Positions 1 to 6,324 of a stretch of 17,309 nt of DNA are shown here, piece after piece. Under the pieces are notes generated by a model that did no database searches, was not told the DNA's origin, and saw nothing but the letters and a program-made list of their open reading frames with translations. Both the position numbers and the translations under genes were made by a program. This DNA comes from Corallococcus sp. CAG:1435 (lineage in GTDB: Bacteria > Bacillota > Clostridia > Christensenellales > CAG-314), in assembly GCA_000433775.1 (NCBI GenBank), contig HF998475.1, positions 1 to 17,309 on the forward strand, in the 5' to 3' direction. Position 1 is the stretch's first letter. The number at the start of each line of letters is the position of its first letter.

Positions 1-170
1 CCGTCAAGCGTAATGTCCGCAAGCGGCTGCCTTGCCGTTCTCCTTGACTGCCACTTTGTTGACTGCGGAAGTTCGCCGTTTGACGTGGGGCAAAGGTTTT
101 TCCTTGCAGGTATATGGCAAATGACTTACATATATCTCTTCGCAAAAGCATAGTTTTGCGAAGAGATAGC
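1..170. other. GC-richer edge segment, identity unresolved
   Basis: This short segment at the window edge is visibly richer in G and C than the AT-rich DNA that follows. One forward frame is open from base 1 to about 150. Two reverse frames are also open over most of it, one of them closing with TGA at 4-6. None of the translations resembles a protein I recognise, and no ribosome binding site marks a start. It could be the tail of a gene or structured RNA lying to the left, or one end of a repeat element; the sequence does not decide. The segment ends in the perfect hairpin at 133-168. Confidence 0.3.
133..168. repeat. Perfect 15-bp inverted repeat (hairpin)
   Basis: TATCTCTTCGCAAAA (133-147) is the exact reverse complement of 154-168, with a 6-base loop (148-153). 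No uninterrupted T-tract directly follows the stem on either strand: on the plus strand the next bases are GCGGC, then A-rich, then a T-run at 182-187. It is therefore not a textbook terminator. It sits at the compositional boundary between the GC-richer edge and the AT-rich gene desert. It may be the 3' stem of an RNA or a boundary of a repeat element. Confidence 0.75.
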
Positions 171-532
171 GGCAAAAAAAGGTTTTTTGAGAGTGATTGA
201 GCCCTTTTGTGGCTGAAAAACGGCTTCTGACTGCGATTAAAAATCAAAAGTCATTATTAAAGTCATTATTATAATTAAAAATAAATTAGTCAAATTGCGA
301 TCTTGAGAATTTTTATTTCGACTTATTTGATCCTGTTCGATTTATTTATTTGTCCTCAAATTTACCGATGTATCTATTCAAATAAAAAATGTGAGTTTTT
401 TAATTCCTTGAACACCGCAACATAGTTTTTTAAGATAAATATTAGAAATTATGTTTGCCGAATCAGGCTTTTTCACATGCACGTCGTATTTGCATTCAAC
501 TATTTTTTGGTAATGCTACGTTGCCCCTATAA

Positions 533-574
533 AAAAAACAGTTCATCACATCTAAAAAACAGTTCATCACATTT
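533..574. repeat. Two tandem copies of a 21-bp unit
   Basis: The unit AAAAAACAGTTCATCACAT plus two bases occupies 533-553 and again 554-574, differing only at the penultimate base (C or T). Read on the reverse strand it would encode a repeated CDELFF-like peptide, but no supported gene covers it. It is a recent-looking local duplication in otherwise non-coding DNA. Confidence 0.85.
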
Positions 575-1039
575 CAGAAAATTTAAATTTTGAAATAAAA
601 TTTCATTTGTTTTGTGACGAGTTTCCCGACTTACATCTCGGCATAATTGGGCGTTTGTCGGCTTAAATACACGCTTTGTGCCATATTTTCGGGGGTAAAA
701 TAGCCTAGTAAAAGACATTACAGACAGATTTCGACAACAAAACAATATTGCGTATGGTTTAATTTGTAAAAATTGTATCAAATTCGAATCGCCTCTGACT
801 CTGCACGACCGTAAACAGTTTCCATGATTGCGTCAATGCGTCTTTTTGTAGCGACTCGCATAAAGTTTCCATGTGTTGGATTAGATTGTATTGAGTTTTA
901 ATAGTACGAATTTGTTTTGATTTACAGACGAGGACTCCATATAAACATTGTTTGGCTGGCTGAAACAGCCTTTGAGTCAGAATCAAGAAATCTATTTGAA
1001 TAAATTCCCGATTATTTTGTTTTACATCGGCAAGTTAAT

Positions 1040-1074
1040 TTCATAAATGCAATACAGATTGCAAGATTTATGAA
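1040..1074. repeat. Bulged hairpin in gene-free DNA
   Basis: TTCATAAAT (1040-1048) pairs with ATTTATGAA (1066-1074), and GCAAT (1049-1053) pairs with ATTGC (1058-1062) around an ACAG loop. Together they give a 14-bp stem with a three-base bulge (1063-1065). No T-tract adjoins it, so it is not a standard terminator. Its role is unknown. Confidence 0.55.
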
Positions 1075-1690
1075 GAGTTATGCAAAAAAGCATTACATAA
1101 GGAAAATTTTTAGTAATGCAAATGCTCACAAAATTGTGCGAACGACTATTTGCAGATATTGTGCGAAACGTTTTTTTTGTGTATTGAAGTCTTGTGTACA
1201 TTCAAACAAATTCAAAAAAATAACTGAAATAATGTAAAAAGTCTTATAAATAAGGTTTACACTACGGAAAACTGCTACGCTTGCGGCAATAATGTTTTGC
1301 TTGCCATAGGACTGAGAAGCATTTATTTTAAATTTTAACTGAACGAACTGCGGTTTCAAAACAAATTTTGTTTCTAATGATTGGCATTAGTTTACTTGCA
1401 ATTTTAATTTGAGTGATAAATTTTAGTACAATTTGAATGCAACAATAAGAAATCCGCTAAAATATGAAAACTGCATTTACAAGGTACACAGAATATATTT
1501 CTTTAATTATTACAGGAATTTTTCGCAAAGCAAATTACAAGTGTTTATACAAAAACCGAGGAGTAAACTGTGCTGTGTGCATGCATTCAATTAATTTGCA
1601 TTCAAGGTCCTTACGCAGTAATCAGAGTCCGATATTCTAAGTACGTGGAAAGTGAACAAAATATCATGGATCATTCAAAACGACGAGCAT

Positions 1691-1721
1691 AAAAAACGCC
1701 GTTTTTATATCAAACGACGTT
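1691..1721 (-). terminator. Intrinsic terminator after the YnbB-type gene
   Basis: Read on the minus strand, AACGTCGTTT (1721-1712) pairs with AAACGGCGTT (1704-1695) to form a 10-bp stem with one G-U pair, followed by a run of T. The equivalent plus-strand stem would contain a C-A mismatch, so the structure favours minus-strand RNA. It lies 160 bases beyond the stop codon of the PLP-enzyme gene and plausibly ends that transcript. Confidence 0.7.
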
Positions 1722-1881
1722 CTTTAAGGTAACATTGAAACAATTTATAATATTTGACGGTATGTTGCTCATGTTTTGTATTCTTCAGAGCGTTGTTTTC
1801 TTGTGATTTAGCCGGAGAAATCAAAGTTCGAGCATATTTTATCTTTTAACAAACACATTTTATCTTGTAGTTTCATCTGAA

Positions 1882-3090
1882 TTACAATATTTCCAGCACT
1901 TTTTCCAAGGCATAAAGACCGTGTTCGAAGGTTAATCCTCCTTGCAGATAGGCGATGTACGGAGGTTTAACGGGACCGTCGCAACTTAATTCTATGGAAG
2001 AACCTTGAACAAAGCATCCTGCCGCCATGATTATCTCGTCATTGTAGCCGGGCTGTTTCCACGGCTCGGGGGTAACGAATCCGTCAACAGGAGAAACCGA
2101 CTGAATCGCCTGACAAAATCCAAGCATTTTCCCTTTGTCCTGCAATTTTACTGAACAGACAATGTCGCCGAAATGTTGATTTGGGCGGGGCAAAACCTCG
2201 TAACCTTTATCTGTAAGTGCCTGCGAAAAAGCAACGGCCGTTTTCAATGCCTGACAGACAACGTGAGGCGCAAAAAACAATCCCTGGTAAAACAACCTGT
2301 ACCCGCAGGCATAAGAACCTATTTCCGTGCCTATCGAAGGCGCAGTCAATCTGCCTCCCACAAGCTGAACTACCGACGATTTACCGGCAATGTATCCGCC
2401 TGTAGGCGCTAGTCCGCCACCTATGTTTTTGATGAATGAACCTGCGCAGAAATCCACTCCGACCTGCGTTGGCTCTTGTGTTTCGACAAATTCACCGTAA
2501 CAGTTGTCGCAAAAAATAAGCGTATTGGGGGAAATTTCCTTGACAAATCGGCAAAGCCGTTGTATTTGCGCTATGGAAAGAGCCAATCTCCATGCGTAAC
2601 CACGTGAACGCTGTACGTACACCATTTTTATATACTGATTCTGCAAAGCCTGTTTGATTGCCGTGTAATTAAAGTCGTTGTCCACAAGGTCAATGCATGT
2701 GAAATGTACTCCGAAGTCGGCAAGACTTCCGTTGCCATTGCCGTAAATTGTGTCGTGCAAAGTGTCGTAAGGCTCGCCACAAACGGACAAAACGTTGTCG
2801 TTTGGGCGTAAAACGCCAAAAAGAGCCAGCGTCAAAGCATGTGTCCCCGATGCAATGGACGGACTTACAACGGCGCTTTCTGTCCCGAAAATTTCTGCTA
2901 CAACATTATTTAATGCATCCCTTCCCGAGTCATCATAACCGTATCCGCTGGTTCCGTTGAAGTGTCGTAATGCAATTTTGTTGTTTCTGAATGCGGTGAG
3001 GACTTTCTTTTGATTGAAAAGCGCAACTTCCTCTATTTCCTCAAATTTATTTTTTGCTTTTGCCAATATTTCTTCTATTTGCTTGTTCAT
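1882..3090 (-). CDS. YnbB / methionine gamma-lyase family PLP enzyme
   Basis: A 402-residue fold-type I PLP protein of the family called methionine gamma-lyase family or aluminium-resistance protein (YnbB in Bacillus subtilis). The in vivo reaction of this family is not settled. Cys/Met C-S lyase chemistry is suggested by homology only. Seen in sequence: the family's YGYDDSGRD near residue 50, SGTHALTLALFGVLRP near 80-97, and the SFIKNIGGG motif whose Lys221 is the likely PLP lysine. The length is normal for the family. The start is ATG with only a weak AGG upstream. It lies downstream of miaA, as in many Bacillota, but separated by 402 bases and with its own dispersed element just upstream, so it is probably transcribed separately. 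A terminator follows at 1691-1721. The family assignment is firm; the substrate is unknown. Confidence 0.9.
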   Translation of the reverse strand: MNKQIEEILAKAKNKFEEIEEVALFNQKKVLTAFRNNKIALRHFNGTSGYGYDDSGRDALNNVVAEIFGTESAVVSPSIASGTHALTLALFGVLRPNDNVLSVCGEPYDTLHDTIYGNGNGSLADFGVHFTCIDLVDNDFNYTAIKQALQNQYIKMVYVQRSRGYAWRLALSIAQIQRLCRFVKEISPNTLIFCDNCYGEFVETQEPTQVGVDFCAGSFIKNIGGGLAPTGGYIAGKSSVVQLVGGRLTAPSIGTEIGSYACGYRLFYQGLFFAPHVVCQALKTAVAFSQALTDKGYEVLPRPNQHFGDIVCSVKLQDKGKMLGFCQAIQSVSPVDGFVTPEPWKQPGYNDEIIMAAGCFVQGSSIELSCDGPVKPPYIAYLQGGLTFEHGLYALEKVLEIL

Positions 3091-3117
3091 TTTTTTTGCC
3101 TATATTCTAAACTATTA

Positions 3118-3158
3118 CTGACATAGTATTCTGTAGAATGCGTATTTCTGCTATACTT
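3118..3158 (-). repeat. Dispersed element, copy A (upstream of YnbB-type gene)
   Basis: This copy aligns with 16313-16353 at about 33 of 41 positions, with two single-base gaps. On the minus strand it contains CAGAAATA and CAGAATA starting 17 bp apart, and a conserved AAGTATA at its upstream end. It ends 27 bases before the start codon of the YnbB-type gene. The location suggests a promoter, operator or leader element; a transposed repeat is the alternative. Confidence 0.7.
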
Positions 3159-3356
3159 CGGTCTGTTTTGGTTTAATTCATATTATTTTCGCTGTGATTT
3201 TCTTCGTTTTGTAGTTTCGATTTGCAGTTTTGCGTAAAAAATTGTTCGTTTGTTGTGACAAAACACACGATAAAAAGTGCTTTTCAAACTAGTAAAAGAA
3301 TTGCAACAGTAAACGTTTTTTTAACCGCATTTCAAATTGCTTTATTGCATTATCAA

Positions 3357-3410
3357 CGGCAAATTTCCGTAAATTACAGCAATTAGTCCGATAAAACTTT
3401 AAATTTGCCG
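3357..3410. repeat. 10-bp inverted repeat with 34-base loop
   Basis: CGGCAAATTT (3357-3366) and AAATTTGCCG (3401-3410) are exact reverse complements. They lie between miaA and the YnbB-type gene. The pair could form a hairpin in RNA reading through from miaA, but no T-tract follows. Its role is unknown. Confidence 0.6.
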
Positions 3411-3492
3411 AATTCCAGTACAATTTTACTGCTATTTGCAATGTTACGTTTCTTTGCACAATTTTATTTTGTGTTTTGCTTTTCGCTGTCAT

Positions 3493-4389
3493 TTACTGCA
3501 AGGTTTGCATTATTTCCTGCACTACTTGTTCTTTTGAAAGTTTCCCAACGTCAATAAACCTGCACACGTTCATCTTTTTGAAGTAGGTTTGCTGTCTTTT
3601 AGCGTAGTGTCTTGTGTTTATTTTAATTTGATTTATAGCCTCGCTTAATGTCGTTTCGCCTTTAAGATAGGATATTATCTCTTTGTAGCCTATTGCCGAA
3701 AATGCCGAAGTGTCGCAATAGCCGAATTTAGAAACAAGATTTTCCACTTCCTGTACAAGTCCTTGCTGTACCATCAGGTCGACACGCTCGTTTATTTTGT
3801 CGTAAAGACTTGTCCTGTCCAGTTGCAACACAAACAGTTTGCATTGAAAGCGAGGTTCTCTGTTTTTCCCTCTGCCTTCACTGCGTTTTTCGCCACTTTG
3901 AACAATTTCCAATGCACGCAACACACGTACGGGATTTTTTATGTCAATGGAGTTGTAGGCGTCCCTGTCCGACTCTTTCAGTTTTTCCTGCAAATACTGC
4001 AATCCGTAGACATCCAGTTGCCGTTTGAGATTTTCCCTCAACTGTTTGTCGGTGCCGCCAAACTCCGGCGGGAACAACAAACTGTCAAAATAAAACCCCG
4101 TTCCTCCCACCACTATCGGAGGTGTTTGTGCGTTTTCAATAAGTTGAGACGCTCTTTCGGCAAACTCAAACGCAGAAAAATCCTGATTTGGTTGGACGAT
4201 ATCCAACATGTAATGGGCAACTCCCCCCATTTCCGACGGTTTGATTTTTGCGGTACCGATATCCATTCCGCAATAAATTTGCATAGAATCTGCCGAAATT
4301 ATCTCACAGTGCAATTTTTGCGCAAGCATTACCGCAATGTCGCTTTTGCCCACGCATGTTGTGCCTGTAATACCGATAAACTGCTTCAT
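3493..4389 (-). CDS. miaA: tRNA dimethylallyltransferase MiaA
   Basis: MiaA transfers the dimethylallyl group from DMAPP to N6 of A37 in tRNAs reading codons that begin with U, giving i6A, the substrate of MiaB. Counting from the ATG at 4389 it has 298 residues, normal for the family. The P-loop GTTCVGKS lies at residues 9-16, followed by ADSMQIY with Asp34, DIGTAK, and GGTGFY with Thr97 near the catalytic site. The AIGYKE and RQQTYFKK motifs lie near the C-terminus. An AGAGGA ribosome binding site sits 7 bases before this ATG, so independent initiation is well supported. However, no stop codon separates it from mutL: as assembled, the frame runs in from mutL and the two would make one 943-residue protein. 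Deleting one A at 4409-4415 gives a normal TGATG overlap instead. Confidence 0.93.
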   Translation of the reverse strand: MKQFIGITGTTCVGKSDIAVMLAQKLHCEIISADSMQIYCGMDIGTAKIKPSEMGGVAHYMLDIVQPNQDFSAFEFAERASQLIENAQTPPIVVGGTGFYFDSLLFPPEFGGTDKQLRENLKRQLDVYGLQYLQEKLKESDRDAYNSIDIKNPVRVLRALEIVQSGEKRSEGRGKNREPRFQCKLFVLQLDRTSLYDKINERVDLMVQQGLVQEVENLVSKFGYCDTSAFSAIGYKEIISYLKGETTLSEAINQIKINTRHYAKRQQTYFKKMNVCRFIDVGKLSKEQVVQEIMQTLQ

Positions 4390-6324
4390 CACACAATCCT
4401 CTTGAACATTTTTTTCAAGTTGAGTTTTGGTGAAAACGACTGTTATCGGTCTGCCATGCGGACATTGCAAAATTTTATTCTCGTAAATGCCTTTCAAAAT
4501 GTACTTTATTTCAAATTCCGTCAGCACGTATCCTGCCTTAACGGCAGCCTTGCAAGCCATGCTTGCCACTTTTTCCACTATCAGCTGTTTGTCGTCCAGG
4601 TTTAGTTTGTCGGCGTCGGCAAGCAGATAGCGTACAAATTCGTCCATTTTGGTGTCGGAAAGCAGCGTCGAAACGGAACATATACGGAAAGTGTTTTTGC
4701 CGAAAGGCTCCACTTCCACGCCTGCTTTTAATATGTTTTCCAGATTTCTTTCTATAAAGTCGGCTTCGTCGTCCTTTACGGAAAACACAAAAGGGAAAAG
4801 CAGCGGCTGCATTGCTTGCGATTTGCCTTCCATAAATTTATCAAACAAAATACGCTCGTGTGCGGCGTGCTGATCCACGAAAATTACTTTGTCGTCTATT
4901 TCCAAAATAAGATAGGTGCGAAAAGCCGAACCAAGCACTCGTGTTTTTTCCAGCAGTTCGTCGGCAATGTCCTGCGGTTCAGGTTGCCCCTTTGCAGGCG
5001 TTTCAACAGGTAGCGGCTGTGCCTGCATTGTCATTGTTGCCGCAGGCTGGCGAACTTCTTCTTCGTCCAGTCCCATTTCCTTTCTTGCCGACTGCACCGT
5101 TAGCGTACGTTCCAACTCATCGGCAAATTCTTCCAGAGGCTGAACACGTTGCAGATTTGTTTGTTTTTGTATTTCCAGCACATCGCTTACCTGGTCGGCT
5201 GTCATTTCCGAAATGTTTTTGAAAAACGTGCTGGGAACAAATTGCCTGTTTGGTGTAAAGTAAATTTCTTCCTGTTCCGATTGTTGCGTCGGTGCAGAAT
5301 CCACTCCCAAAGTTTGCTTTACACGTGCTTCGGTGAATTCTTTCAGCGTTTTTTCCACCGCACGGTAAAATTTTCCGCACACCATTTGTAAATTTTGAAA
5401 ACGGACTTCGGTTTTCCTGGGATGAACGTTTACGTCCACCGTGTCGCATGGCAACGCCACGTCCAACACAAAAAACGGATACTGCCTTCCCATAAGGTAG
5501 GGCTTAAAGGCTTGCGCAATGGCATTCTGAATGTTTTTGTCTATTACGCAGCGACCGTTTACCGACAGAGTCTGGTAGGTGGAGTTGGGTTTTGAGTATT
5601 GCGGTGAGCCGATGTAGCCGTTGATGCTTATTGCCTCGCCGTCGTATCTGACGGGAAGACAGTTTTCCAGACAGTCGGCTCCGTACACGGCGAAAATCGC
5701 TTCGGGCAGTCCTTCCCCCTTTGTCTGATACACCGTTTTTCCGTCCAAAATGTAAGTTATTTGCAAATTTGGATTGGTCAGTATCAGTTTAGCAACAAAT
5801 TTGGAAATGTCCACCGCTTCACGTGCGGGGGCTTTCATAAATTTTTTGCGTGCAGGCGTGTTGTAGAACAAATCTCTTATTTCAATTTTAGTGCCTACAT
5901 TGGCGGAAACGTACTGCTTTGAGGTTATCTTTCCGTTTTCTACAGTAACGGTGACGCCCGTTTCGGAGGTTGCTTTTCGTGAAGTAAGTTTTATGCGTGA
6001 AACCGCCGCAATGCTGGACAACGCCTCTCCGCGGAATCCCAACGTCTGTATGGAAGTCAAGTCTTCCGCCGAAGAAAGTTTGCTTGTTGCGTGTTTGATG
6101 AAAGCCGCTTCCAAATCCTCTTCATAAATGCCGCTACCGTTGTCGGAAACGGAAATGAGTTGGAAACCGCCGTCGGTAACCTCTATCAAAATTCGTCTTG
6201 CGCCTGCATCGATGCTGTTTTCCACAACTTCCTTCAAAGCCGAGGCAGGTTTTTCCACCACCTCGCCTGCGGAAATTTTGTTGTAGATGTCGGGCGTCAA
6301 AACGTTTATTCTGTTACTAATCAC
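4390..6324 (-). CDS. mutL: DNA mismatch repair protein MutL (endonuclease type), frame runs into miaA
   Basis: MutL couples mismatch recognition by MutS to strand incision. The GHKL ATPase motifs are clear: EVVENSIDA (Glu32-Ala40), DNGSGI (61-66), FRGEAL (97-102) and LFYNTPAR. The C-terminal endonuclease motifs are DQHAAHE (484-490), ACKAAVKA and CPHGRP (from Cys621), as expected in bacteria lacking MutH. In the fifth position after Glu490 the usual Glu is Asp. The start is GTG at 6324, overlapping mutS by 8 bases, with AGAGGG upstream. As assembled the end reads LEKNVQEDCV and continues into MiaA. With six rather than seven A at 4409-4415 it reads LEKMFKRIV and stops with TGA at 4389-4391, restoring the conserved FxR motif and a 644-residue MutL. 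Confidence 0.93.
4409..4415 (-). other. mutL: Seven-A run at the mutL-miaA junction (frameshift site)
   Basis: On the coding strand, GAAAAAAATG near the end of mutL contains seven A. In the assembled frame this gives EKNVQ and a fusion to MiaA. With one A fewer it gives EKMFKRIV and a stop. The recovered ending matches the family's conserved C-terminus closely, so the ancestral state almost certainly had six A (or an equivalent frame). It may be a homopolymer sequencing error, a real one-base insertion, or a slippage-prone switch. Confidence 0.85.

Larger units (their letters stand above)
171..1690. other. AT-rich gene-free region
   Basis: About 1.5 kb with no convincing gene. The longest reverse frames (about 84, 75 and 77 codons, near 527-781, 759-986 and 1126-1359) resemble no family I know. 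The first two begin at TTG with no ribosome binding site. What can be seen is a 21-bp tandem duplication (533-574), a bulged hairpin (1040-1074) and many short A/T runs. No tRNA, rRNA or transposase signature was found. It may be ordinary intergenic DNA, a decayed gene, or a region carrying an unrecognised RNA. Confidence 0.6.
3091..3492. other. Non-coding spacer between miaA and the YnbB-type gene
   Basis: About 400 bases without a convincing gene. A 67-codon reverse frame begins with ATG directly after the miaA stop, but it has no ribosome binding site, resembles nothing and overlaps an inverted repeat, so I do not call it. In Bacilli hfq often follows miaA; no Hfq-like sequence is present here. 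The spacer holds the inverted repeat at 3357-3410 and dispersed element copy A at 3118-3158. Confidence 0.6.

Noticed and set aside
774..810. ATTCGAATC, resembling a tRNA T-arm
   Set aside because: No acceptor, D-arm or anticodon stem can be paired around it.
527..986. Reverse frames of 84 and 75 codons
   Set aside because: TTG starts, no ribosome binding sites, AT-rich composition, and one end merely translates the 21-bp tandem repeat.
3289..3492. 67-codon reverse frame starting directly after the miaA stop
   Set aside because: No ribosome binding site, no family resemblance and it contains an inverted repeat; the adjacency of ATG to TAA is probably chance.
4389..4420. Programmed ribosomal -1 frameshift at A AAA AAT
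   Set aside because: A -1 shift does not enter the frame encoding MFKRIV-stop; that needs +1 or a transcript lacking one A, so transcriptional slippage or an indel is the better explanation.
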